A stretch of 5,869 bases of DNA from Cytophagales bacterium (lineage in GTDB: Bacteria > Bacteroidota > Bacteroidia > Cytophagales > 172606-1): positions 1 to 5,869 of the forward strand of contig JALOMD010000219.1 of the NCBI GenBank assembly GCA_025455595.1, in the 5' to 3' direction. Below the pieces are notes generated by a model. That model did not search any database and was not told the origin of the DNA. It saw only the letters and a program-made list of their open reading frames with translations. A program made the translations under genes and the position numbers. Below are positions 1 to 4,965 of the stretch, piece by piece (position 1 is the first letter of the stretch; each line of letters opens with the position of its first letter).

Positions 1-192
1 GGCAACGCCGCCGCCAACCTGAAACTGAGCAAAGCCCGCGCCGATGCCGTGAAACGCTACTTGGTGCGCAAGGGCGTGAACGCCGACCAACTGATCACAG
101 AAGGTTTCGGCTCGCGCCGCCCCATCGCCGACAACAAAACCGCCGAAGGCCGCCAGCGCAACCGCCGCGTGGAGATGAAAGTGATAAAATGA
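1..192 (+). CDS. OmpA-family outer-membrane protein, C-terminal fragment
   Basis: This is the last 63 codons of a gene whose start lies before the window; the frame is open from base 1 and stops with TGA at 190-192. It is the C-terminal half of an OmpA-like peptidoglycan-binding domain. The helix segment LKLSKARADAVKRYL is followed by the signature G-F-G-S-R-R-P-I-A-D-N and then GRQRNRRVEMKV. In this family the arginine of the NRR(V/I)E motif helps bind diaminopimelate of the cell wall, so the protein probably tethers the outer membrane to peptidoglycan. What precedes the domain (beta-barrel, lipoprotein, TPR or WD-like repeats, all seen in Bacteroidota) cannot be told from here. A GC-rich hairpin and a palindromic repeat follow within 70 bp and may act as 3' end signals. 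The domain assignment is secure; the full architecture is unknown. Confidence 0.92.
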   Translation, partial: GNAAANLKLSKARADAVKRYLVRKGVNADQLITEGFGSRRPIADNKTAEGRQRNRRVEMKVIK

Positions 193-206
193 AAGCCCCA
201 CCCCGA

Positions 207-225
207 CCCTCCCCCAAGGGGAGGG
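207..225. repeat. GC-rich perfect hairpin downstream of the OmpA-family gene
   Basis: CCCTCCCC (207-214) and GGGGAGGG (218-225) form a perfect 8-bp stem with a CAA loop, 15 bp after the OmpA stop codon. No T-run follows immediately; the next 13 bases lead into another hairpin. C-rich/G-rich palindromes of this kind are, from memory, frequent between Bacteroidota genes. It may stall or end transcription or protect the 3' end of the mRNA, but that role is inferred. Confidence 0.7.
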
Positions 226-230
226 AGAAA

Positions 231-263
231 AGGCGTTTTGGGCATTTTTTGCTCAAAACGCCT
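231..263 (+). repeat. Palindromic GGCGTTTT repeat, copy A (short form)
   Basis: AGGCGTTTTGGGC (231-243) pairs with GCTCAAAACGCCT (251-263) over 13 bp, with one G-T wobble (241/253) and a 7-base loop ATTTTTT. It lies 38 bp after the OmpA stop codon. Five related copies occur elsewhere in the window. The T-run sits in the loop rather than after the stem, so it is not a standard Rho-independent terminator, although its position suggests a 3'-end role. Confidence 0.8.
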
Positions 264-367
264 AATCATATTTGGAAGAGACAAAGGTGATTTGTAAGAC
301 TTGATCCATGTGAAGATATTTTTCTATATTCTCTGTAAATAAATAGAAGAGAACAATGACACACAGA

Positions 368-445
368 GGCGTTTTAAGCAAAAAATGCTCAAATCGAAGA
401 TGCCGCATCGGCGGTATTGAAAATCCCGCAATCGGCGGGAACGCC
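368..445 (-). repeat. Palindromic GGCGTTTT repeat, copy B (long form, inverted)
   Basis: Read on the minus strand, the element opens with GGCGTTCCCGCC (445-434) and ends with TTTTTTGCTTAAAACGCC (385-368). Two small hairpins lie between: CCCGC/GCGGG around 425-439 and CCGC/GCGG around 403-414. The AAAACGCC end matches the right arm of copies A, C and D. The GGCGTTCCCGCC module and the GCGGGATTT string recur in copy D. This is the only copy in inverse orientation and the only one upstream of a gene without a stop codon just before it. Confidence 0.65.
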
Positions 446-487
446 AACCTGCAACTTTGAACCTGTAACTTTCAACTTGAAATTCGT
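446..487 (+). repeat. Degenerate 7-bp tandem repeat abutting the holA start
   Basis: Six consecutive heptamers lie in exact register: AACCTGC, AACTTTG, AACCTGT, AACTTTC, AACTTGA, AATTCGT. A weak seventh (ACTTCAG) runs to within two bases of the holA ATG. The units share AAC(C/T)T. The array occupies the place where a ribosome binding site would be, and no Shine-Dalgarno sequence is seen, so it is part of the holA 5' leader or promoter region. Any function is unknown. Confidence 0.75.
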
Positions 488-495
488 ACTTCAGA

Positions 496-1515
496 ATGCA
501 TCGTCCCGAGGCTGTCATAGAGAAACTGAACAAACGCGAATTTGCGCCGGTGTATTTTTTGCAAGGCGACGAGTCGTATTACATTGACCAAATCACGGAA
601 TTCATAGAAAACCACGCTTTGCCCGAACACGACCGGGGTTTCAACCAAGTGGTCTGTTACGGCAAAGACGTGAACATGGGCACGGTGATTACACAAGCCC
701 GCCGCTTTCCGATGATGGCCGAGCGGCAGGTGGTGATAGTGAAGGAGGCGCAGGAAATCACCGACTTGGCCCGTGACGAAGCCCAAAAACTGCTCGAAAG
801 CTACGTGCAGCAGCCCTTGCCGTCCACGATTCTGGTATTCGCCCACAAACACAAGACACTGGACGGACGCAAGCCGCTGACCAAAACACTGGACAAGCAC
901 GCCGTGCTGGTGGAGGCCAAAAAACTGTACGACAACAAACTGCCCGACTGGATACTGCACTACGCCAAGTCGAAAAACTACCGGATGCAGCCGCCTGCCG
1001 CCCAACTGCTGGCCGACCACATCGGCAACGACCTGAACCGGCTCGCCAACGAGATGGACAAACTGATGCTCAACGTGCCCAGCGGTTCTGAAATCAGCCC
1101 GACGCACATCCAGCAGTTCATTGGCATCAGCAAAGACTACAACGTGTTCGAGTTGCAGTCGGCTTTGATACAGCGCAACGTGCTGAAAGCCAACCAAATC
1201 ATCCGTTATTTCGAGGCCAACCCGAAGAATCACCCAACCATCATGGTTGTGGTCACGTTGTTCGGTTTTTTCAGCAAAGTGCTGTTGGCCCACGCCGCCA
1301 CCGACCGCAGCGAGTCGGGCTTGGCGGCGGCCTTGGGCATCAACCCGTATTTCGCCCGCGACTACCTTGCCGCCTTGCGCAACTACCCGTATCCGAAGGT
1401 GGTGCGCATTATCCACTACCTGCGCCAAGCCGACTTGCAGTGCAAAGGCGTGGAAGCCGGCAGCATATCCGAATCCGACATCCTCCGCGACTTGGTGTTC
1501 AAGGTTTTGCATTAG
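496..1515 (+). CDS. holA: DNA polymerase III subunit delta
   Basis: This 339-residue protein is the clamp-loader delta subunit, which opens the sliding-clamp ring so that it can be loaded on primed DNA at the replication fork. Its length is normal for the family. The N-terminus has the typical PVYFLQGDESYYIDQ segment (residues 18-32) of the AAA+-like fold, which in delta does not hydrolyse ATP. The middle has TILVFAHKHKTLDGR, then the helical part with LADHIGNDLNRLANEMDKL and the family-like FIGISKDYNVFELQ stretch. The C-terminal helical collar includes INPYFARDYLAALRNY. ATG at 496 fits the family N-terminus; no Shine-Dalgarno sequence precedes it, which is usual in Bacteroidota. The gene stands alone, with tandem short repeats touching both ends and a palindromic repeat 138 bp downstream. 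A 419-codon open frame antisense to it is a composition artefact. Confidence 0.93.
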   Translation: MHRPEAVIEKLNKREFAPVYFLQGDESYYIDQITEFIENHALPEHDRGFNQVVCYGKDVNMGTVITQARRFPMMAERQVVIVKEAQEITDLARDEAQKLLESYVQQPLPSTILVFAHKHKTLDGRKPLTKTLDKHAVLVEAKKLYDNKLPDWILHYAKSKNYRMQPPAAQLLADHIGNDLNRLANEMDKLMLNVPSGSEISPTHIQQFIGISKDYNVFELQSALIQRNVLKANQIIRYFEANPKNHPTIMVVVTLFGFFSKVLLAHAATDRSESGLAAALGINPYFARDYLAALRNYPYPKVVRIIHYLRQADLQCKGVEAGSISESDILRDLVFKVLH

Positions 1516-1520
1516 ACGAT

Positions 1521-1571
1521 GGTTGAATGGGTGAATGGATAAATGGTTGAAGGGTTGAATGGTTAGAATGG
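1521..1571 (+). repeat. Degenerate 8-bp tandem repeat just after holA
   Basis: Starting five bases after the holA stop codon there are six units close to GGTTGAAT: GGTTGAAT, GGGTGAAT, GGATAAAT, GGTTGAA, GGGTTGAAT, GGTTAGAAT, then a final GG. Unit length drifts from 7 to 9. There is no internal dyad, so it is a simple tandem array rather than a terminator. It differs from the 7-bp array upstream of holA in both sequence and period. Confidence 0.75.
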
Positions 1572-1652
1572 CTTTCGTAAATAACAAGAATGTTTTATCA
1601 AAAGGAGTCGGGGTTGGTTTTCTGTTCAAATACAGATAATTGACAGATTTTT

Positions 1653-1681
1653 GCGTTTTAGGCATTTTTTGCCTAAAACGG
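1653..1681 (+). repeat. Palindromic GGCGTTTT repeat, copy C (short form)
   Basis: CGTTTTAGGC (1654-1663) and GCCTAAAACG (1671-1680) form a perfect 10-bp stem around the same ATTTTTT loop as copy A. The outermost bases (G1653/G1681) no longer pair. It lies 138 bp after the holA stop codon and 164 bp before the next start codon. With the tandem array above it takes up most of the first half of this 329-bp gap. Confidence 0.78.
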
Positions 1682-1773
1682 CACGACAGGATAAAATCAA
1701 TTGAGCGTTTGTCAAGCATTGAATCAAACATGAATAAGGTAAGTGCGTGTTTATAATTAGCTTTACCTATCCC

Positions 1774-1800
1774 GACAGGTCGGAATTTCTGACCATTCCG
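1774..1800. repeat. Overlapping dyads, possible intergenic repeat element
   Basis: Three inverted repeats overlap here. CGAC/GTCG (1774-1777 with 1779-1782) flanks a single A. GGTCGGA (1778-1784) faces TCTGACC (1788-1794) with one G-T mismatch. CGGAAT (1781-1786) faces ATTCCG (1795-1800). They cannot all form at once, so the segment could switch between hairpins. It lies about 45-70 bp upstream of the secreted-protein start and could be leader or promoter DNA; no function can be assigned. Confidence 0.45.
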
Positions 1801-1804
1801 TGGT

Positions 1805-1821
1805 AATTTAACTGTTAAATT
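1805..1821. promoter_or_regulatory. Perfect 17-bp palindrome, candidate operator
   Basis: AATTTAAC (1805-1812) and GTTAAATT (1814-1821) are perfect inverted halves around one T, 23 bp before the ATG at 1845. The AT-rich, odd-centred dyad close to a start codon looks like the binding site of a dimeric helix-turn-helix regulator. No regulator is encoded nearby. A weak RNA hairpin with a one-base loop is sterically unlikely, which favours a DNA site. Function is inferred only from symmetry and position. Confidence 0.4.
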
Positions 1822-1844
1822 GCTTGACTAAAGACTAATTGCTA

Positions 1845-2384
1845 ATGACCAAGTACTTATTTCTATTCCTGCTTTCTTTCCTGTGGATTGTGTTTTCTGC
1901 GTCTGCACAGAAAAAAACAGAATTTCCGGCTTCTTGGCAGGGCAATTGGAACGGCGAGTTGAAAATTCATAAAGCCGACAAAGCGGTGCAATCCGTGTCC
2001 ATGTCATTGGAGATTAAGCAACTGGATTCGGTGCGGTATGCGTTTGCAATCGTTTACGGGCCGGACAGGGAAAAAGGATTGCGTCCTTACGAATTGATTG
2101 TCAAAAATGCAGCGACCGGCGAGTATGTGATTGACGAGAAAAATTCCATCCGCATGGAGGCGTACCTGTTCGGCGAAAAGCTTGTCTGCTCGTTTTCAGT
2201 AGGAGGGACGCGGCTGTTGTCCAGCTACGAGAAGAACGGTGAAAACATTGTTTTTGAAGTGATTTCCGGCCCTGACAAAGCTGTGAGCACTACCGGCGGG
2301 CAGAAAACCGCCAACGGGGAAATACCGGCCGTACAGGCCTTTCCGGTGGCTGTGATGCAACGTGCCGTGCTGCGCCGCCGCTGA
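1845..2384 (+). CDS. Small secreted protein of unknown function
   Basis: The protein has 179 residues from ATG 1845. An in-frame TTG two codons earlier (1839) is possible but less likely. Residues 1-21 form a clear Sec signal peptide, with a short basic start (MTK), a hydrophobic run YLFLFLLSFLWIVF and a cleavage site after ASA, leaving a mature chain starting QKKTEF. No lipobox cysteine is present, so it is probably periplasmic or exported. The mature part looks rich in beta strands: a W-x-G-x-W-x-G-x-L motif at 31-39, then alternating strands up to about 141. This recalls lipocalin-like or NigD-like Bacteroidota barrels without matching one clearly. A Gly/Ala-rich linker (about 142-165) precedes a basic tail ending in RRR. 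One palindrome sits upstream, and repeat copy D starts four bases after the stop. I do not recognise the family and propose no function. Confidence 0.75.
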   Translation: MTKYLFLFLLSFLWIVFSASAQKKTEFPASWQGNWNGELKIHKADKAVQSVSMSLEIKQLDSVRYAFAIVYGPDREKGLRPYELIVKNAATGEYVIDEKNSIRMEAYLFGEKLVCSFSVGGTRLLSSYEKNGENIVFEVISGPDKAVSTTGGQKTANGEIPAVQAFPVAVMQRAVLRRR

Positions 2385-2388
2385 GAAC

Positions 2389-2487
2389 GGCGTTTTGGGC
2401 GTTCCCGCCCACGCCGAATGCGTGCCTGCCACGCACTCGGCGTGGGCATGCGAAGTGCGGGATTTGTCAATTTTTGCCTAAAACGCC
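2389..2487 (+). repeat. Palindromic GGCGTTTT repeat, copy D (long form)
   Basis: The outer arms GGCGTTTTGGGC (2389-2400) and GCCTAAAACGCC (2476-2487) pair over 12 bp with one G-T wobble, as in copy A, but the usual 7-base loop is replaced by 75 bp. The interior begins with the GTTCCCGCC module shared with copy B, holds a strong 18-bp hairpin, and ends with GCGGGATTTGTCAATTTTT, again resembling copy B. The element begins four bases after the TGA of the secreted-protein gene. Confidence 0.75.
2407..2447. repeat. 18-bp GC-rich hairpin nested inside repeat copy D
   Basis: GCCCACGCCGAATGCGTG (2407-2424) and CACGCACTCGGCGTGGGC (2430-2447) form an 18-bp stem with one A-C mismatch and a CCTGC loop. 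A shorter competing stem, TCCCGC (2403-2408) with GCGGGA (2457-2462), overlaps its outer end. The stem is GC-rich, unlike the AT-rich outer arms, and is absent from the short-form copies. It could be an insertion into the repeat or an original part of the long form. Confidence 0.72.
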
Positions 2488-2501
2488 CTCGGTGATGCAG
2501 A

Positions 2502-2546
2502 GACTGTTCAAGGTTTTTACAGAATGCGTGAAAACCTTGAACAGTC
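2502..2546. repeat. 19-bp inverted repeat with 7-base loop
   Basis: GACTGTTCAAGGTTTTTAC (2502-2520) and GTGAAAACCTTGAACAGTC (2528-2546) pair over 19 bp with one G-T wobble; the loop is AGAATGC. It starts 14 bp after repeat copy D and is unrelated to it. The downstream flank is A-rich rather than T-rich on the + strand, so it is not an ordinary terminator for the upstream gene. It may be a miniature mobile element, a remnant of transposon ends, or a transcript-stabilising hairpin. Confidence 0.7.
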
Positions 2547-2926
2547 ACTATAAGAAAAAATGCTTGGGTCATCATTAGGTGACAAACATGAGGCGTGAAA
2601 CCGCCACCTGTTGCAGTGGGAAAATAAGACATACATTACATGCTTTTCGATTGCCTTCAAATGAGCGTTGCAGCATCACACAATCCGCTCATTTTCAGTA
2701 AACCGAACCTGTGGTTTGCGTATTTCTCCTTATTGTTAGTTTGTTCGTAGCAGCAGACCGAAATGTCCTTTTTATTGGAATGGCGGGGACAACATTACAG
2801 GTTTTTTTTCGCTTAGGTTAGAGAGAGCGTAACCCGAAAGTTTCTGATGGGTTTTTTAACGTAATATAGGGGTGCAGTCGGGCTTCATCGGCTGTACGTC
2901 TTAACCCAATCATAAACGGAAAAGCT
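2547..2926. other. Gene-free stretch with minor hairpins before the STAS-like gene
   Basis: No convincing gene is seen on either strand of this 380-bp stretch. It holds a 9-bp perfect stem AAATGAGCG/CGCTCATTT (2659-2667 with 2686-2694, 18-base loop), a small AAACC/GGTTT stem (2700-2717), and a hairpin near 2831-2857. Composition is more AT-rich than the genes. The promoter of the STAS-like gene should be here, but I see no clear TTTG / TAnnTTTG pair. A structured leader or small RNA is possible but unproven. Confidence 0.5.
2831..2857 (+). terminator. Weak terminator-like hairpin
   Basis: AACCC (2831-2835) pairs with GGGTT (2849-2853), with GAAA/TTTC (2836-2839 and 2841-2844) able to extend the stem around a TGAT bulge. 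T2852-T2857 gives a six-base T-run overlapping the end of the stem. It lies about 70 bp before the STAS-like start codon, so it could end a transcript from upstream or attenuate the leader. The stem is short and imperfect. Confidence 0.3.
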
Positions 2927-3337
2927 ATGTCAACACAATTGAAAAACGCCCTTGGGCAGGTTTATTACGAAGTGCAGTACGATGCCGAAAACAACTGGGT
3001 CTATAGCAACTGGAAAGGATACGTCACTTTGCAGGAAGTGAAGGACGGAGCCAATGCAGCTTTGGCTCACTTTGAAAAACACAAATGCACAAATCTGCTT
3101 AACGACAACAGTGAACTGGAAGGGCCGTGGGACGATGCCAACGACTGGATTGCCAACGACTGGATGCCGCGCGCCTTGGCTGCGGGCCTTGCCAAGTTCG
3201 CCCACATTGTATCGCCTGATGTGTTCGGACAACTCTCGGCAGAGGCGTTGGTGACACGTGTGCAAGGCTTCGAAATGCGGATTTTCGGCAGCCGGCGCGA
3301 GGCACAGGAATGGCTTCGCCAGCCTGTCTTGGCGTGA
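2927..3337 (+). CDS. STAS/SEC14-like domain protein (SpoIIAA-like)
   Basis: This is a 136-residue cytoplasmic protein with no signal peptide or membrane segment. It matches what I know of a small Bacteroidota family annotated as STAS/SEC14 or SpoIIAA-like. Features are a two-strand start (VYYEVQYDAENNWVYSNWKG, 12-31), a helix (QEVKDGANAALAHFEKH, 36-52), the strand and loop KCTNLLNDNSELEGPWDDAN (53-72), a W-rich helix (DWIANDWMPRALAAG), the strand HIVSPDVF (93-100) and a closing helix after IFGS (119-122) ending in AQEWL. The conserved-looking LLNDN...GPW segment is probably its functional loop. The molecular role is not established; related STAS folds bind partner proteins or small ligands. 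ATG at 2927 is preceded by GGAAAAG (2918-2924), a passable purine-rich ribosome site. It stands alone, followed 16 bp later by repeat copy E. Confidence 0.72.
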   Translation: MSTQLKNALGQVYYEVQYDAENNWVYSNWKGYVTLQEVKDGANAALAHFEKHKCTNLLNDNSELEGPWDDANDWIANDWMPRALAAGLAKFAHIVSPDVFGQLSAEALVTRVQGFEMRIFGSRREAQEWLRQPVLA

Positions 3338-3353
3338 CGAAACCGATGTGCGT

Positions 3354-3383
3354 GCCGTTTTGGGCGATTTTTAAAAAAAGCGG
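3354..3383 (+). repeat. Palindromic GGCGTTTT repeat, copy E (decayed)
   Basis: GCCGTTTTGGGC (3354-3365) matches the left arm of copies A and D with one change, followed by GATTTTT in place of the loop. The right arm is mostly lost: AAAA-G-CGG (3376-3383) can still pair with CCGTTTT (3355-3361) if G3380 bulges. It lies 16 bp after the STAS-like stop codon, the same position class as the other copies. Half-decay of an arm suggests this copy is no longer maintained. Confidence 0.55.
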
Positions 3384-3427
3384 TAGCGGTAACGTGTAAA
3401 TAATTTGCAAATAATTATAAATAACTA

Positions 3428-3459
3428 TTTTAACGGTCTGGTACTTGTTGCTATGTTTG
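3428..3459 (+). promoter_or_regulatory. Candidate Bacteroidota promoter upstream of a terminator
   Basis: TATGTTTG (3452-3459) is an exact match to the -7 consensus TAnnTTTG of Bacteroidota. TTTT (3428-3431) lies 20 bp upstream, three of four matches to the -33 TTTG box at the right spacing. Transcription would start near 3465 and run directly into the strong terminator at 3475-3525. It could therefore drive a short RNA of about 60 bases or an attenuated leader for the PAS gene. Confidence 0.4.
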
Positions 3460-3474
3460 CAAAACCAGTCTGTG

Positions 3475-3525
3475 GAGCCAACGCGCGTTTGCGAACACTC
3501 AAACGCTGGCCGTTGGCTCTTTTTT
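3475..3525 (+). terminator. Strong intrinsic terminator
   Basis: GAGCCAACG (3475-3483) and CGTTGGCTC (3511-3519) form a perfect 9-bp stem. A second 7-bp stem, GCGTTTG (3485-3491) with CAAACGC (3500-3506), stacks inside it around the loop CGAACACT. Six Ts follow at 3520-3525. This is the only textbook Rho-independent terminator in the window. It ends 67 bp before the PAS gene and 188 bp after the STAS-like stop, so it either ends STAS transcription or acts in the PAS leader. Confidence 0.85.
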
Positions 3526-3555
3526 GTTGTATCGGTTCTTACGAGAATATCCTTG
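3523..3555 (+). promoter_or_regulatory. Candidate promoter of the PAS gene
   Basis: TTTG (3523-3526) is followed after 21 bp by TATCCTTG (3548-3555), seven of eight matches to TAnnTTTG counting the free positions. The predicted start, near 3562, would give a leader of about 30 bases before the ATG at 3593 and would bypass the terminator, whose T-run overlaps the -33 box. Both boxes are short and the match is not unique, so confidence is low. Confidence 0.3.
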
Positions 3556-3592
3556 AATTGTTCGGTTTTTGAATGCGCACCAAAAGCGAAAC

Positions 3593-4945
3593 ATGTCTGC
3601 CGACGATTACTTTGAACATTCTGAGCATTTCTACTTGGTTTGCACCGATTTGCAGGGGCGATTCACGTACACCAATGCTTTGTTTCGGCAGCGTTTCGGC
3701 TATTTGGCCGACGATCTGACCGGGCTACCCTTCCACGTCAGCGTATGTGACGAGGAAGATGCCGAGAACCTCGCTCAGGCTGCCCTCCGACTCATCGGAA
3801 ACACCGCTTTGCGACCGTACGTGGAAGTGCGGAAACGCCTGCCCGGCAACGTGGTGGTTTGGCAAGCCTACGAAATGTCGCCCATTTGTGATGTTACCGG
3901 CCAACTGACCGGAATCCGCTGCGTCGGTTACGACATCACCCGCTCCAAAGCCGAACAAGCTCGTGCCGAGCAAGCCGTTGGCTTGGTGAACGACTTGGTC
4001 GTTAACATGCAAGACGGCATGTTGCTGGTTGACTCCAACCAGAAAATATTGTTGGCAAGCCCGTTTGCCGAAAAGATGTTGAACGCAACGGGCCAGAAAC
4101 TACAGGAGCGACATCTCTCGGAATTGACTGACGACGTGCTGGTGGCCGAGGTGTGCCGGCAACTGCAAGAACCGCGCGACCGCAAACACGCACCGTTCTT
4201 CGAAGTGTACCATCCCGTCCGCAAAGTATGGCTGCACGTCCGCTTGTTTGTGCATCGTTCGGGTACGGGGGTTTATTTCAAGAACGTTACCACCCGCAAA
4301 CGACACGAGGCGCGTTTGGTCAAGTCGCAGGCCAGGTTGAGGGCCATTCTCGACAGTCAGTTAGACGAAGTCCACTACCTGCTTGACCCGAAATTGAAGG
4401 TTGTCCTGTTCAATCGTGCGGCGGGCGAAGCCGTGCGTAACATCCACGGTCGCGAACCCAAAGAGGGCGATGATTTCAGGCTCTATATACTGCCAGGCAC
4501 AGAAAAATCCTTTGCCGAGCGGTTTGCACGGGCCTTGGCCGGCGAACGTAGCATTAGCGAAGCCGAAGTGCCCGTGTCAACGGAACGGCGGGTTTGGTAC
4601 CGGATAGAATTTCGTCCTGTTGCCGATGCCCAGGGCAAGGTGACAGCCGTGGCGTTCAATGCCCAGAACATTGACGAACGCAAAAGAGCAACCGCGCGGC
4701 TGGAAGAACAAAACAAACAACTTCGGAGTATTGCCTTCACGCAGTCGCACACGTTGCGGCGACCGGTGTCCTCGATTCTGGGACTGCTCAACCTGATAAA
4801 CGAGTACGGAAACGACCGTACCTTTGCCGACGAGTTGCTACGACACCTGCGCCTTGCCACCGAGGAACTCGATACTGTCATTCGCGGCATCGTTGCCCAG
4901 ACTGATGCTGCGCTTGGCTCAAATGCTGATTTGGACAACGTGTGA
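3593..4945 (+). CDS. PAS-sensor protein with a histidine-kinase dimerization domain and no ATPase domain
   Basis: The protein has 450 residues from ATG 3593; a TTG at 3569 would add eight residues but looks less likely. It is a soluble cytoplasmic sensor, with no signal peptide or membrane segment. PAS-1 spans about 10-120 (VCTDLQGRFTYTNALFRQRFGY, ending GIRCVGYDITRSK). PAS-2 spans about 130-237 (MQDGMLLVDSNQKILLAS). PAS-3 spans about 250-367 (VHYLLDPKLKVVLFNRAA, ending FNAQNIDERKRA). A coiled linker (RLEEQNKQLRSIAF) leads to a HisKA-like two-helix dimerization region, about 377-440. Its H-box is SHTLRRPVSSILGLLNLI with the candidate phospho-acceptor His386. The residue after the histidine is Thr, not Glu/Asp, and Arg stands at +4 where Thr/Asn is usual. 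The chain stops after the second helix, and the catalytic ATP-binding domain is missing with no room for it downstream. It probably works by dimerization or partner binding; autophosphorylation alone is not expected. Confidence 0.82.
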   Translation: MSADDYFEHSEHFYLVCTDLQGRFTYTNALFRQRFGYLADDLTGLPFHVSVCDEEDAENLAQAALRLIGNTALRPYVEVRKRLPGNVVVWQAYEMSPICDVTGQLTGIRCVGYDITRSKAEQARAEQAVGLVNDLVVNMQDGMLLVDSNQKILLASPFAEKMLNATGQKLQERHLSELTDDVLVAEVCRQLQEPRDRKHAPFFEVYHPVRKVWLHVRLFVHRSGTGVYFKNVTTRKRHEARLVKSQARLRAILDSQLDEVHYLLDPKLKVVLFNRAAGEAVRNIHGREPKEGDDFRLYILPGTEKSFAERFARALAGERSISEAEVPVSTERRVWYRIEFRPVADAQGKVTAVAFNAQNIDERKRATARLEEQNKQLRSIAFTQSHTLRRPVSSILGLLNLINEYGNDRTFADELLRHLRLATEELDTVIRGIVAQTDAALGSNADLDNV

Positions 4946-4965
4946 ATTCGCCGATGCGTTGTTTG

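Noticed and set aside
57..533. Minus-strand open frames overlapping the OmpA end and the following gap
   Set aside because: They share peptides such as QKMPKT only because they read through copies of the palindromic repeat; no protein family is recognisable.
446..1571. CRISPR array
   Set aside because: The tandem units are 7-9 bp without spacers, and no repeat of 20-40 bp with unique spacers is present.
472..1731. 419-codon open frame on the minus strand, antisense to holA
   Set aside because: It is the mirror of a GC-rich coding gene, its translation is low-complexity (rich in H, V, Q) and it runs through both tandem arrays and a palindromic repeat. holA on the + strand has clear family motifs.
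2225..2632. 135-codon minus-strand open frame across the secreted-protein 3' end and the repeats
   Set aside because: It translates the palindromic repeats and has an arginine-rich artificial composition with no recognisable domain.
3569..3592. Upstream TTG start for the PAS protein
   Set aside because: It would add eight polar residues outside the first PAS domain; ATG at 3593 is a better start codon and still gives a complete domain.
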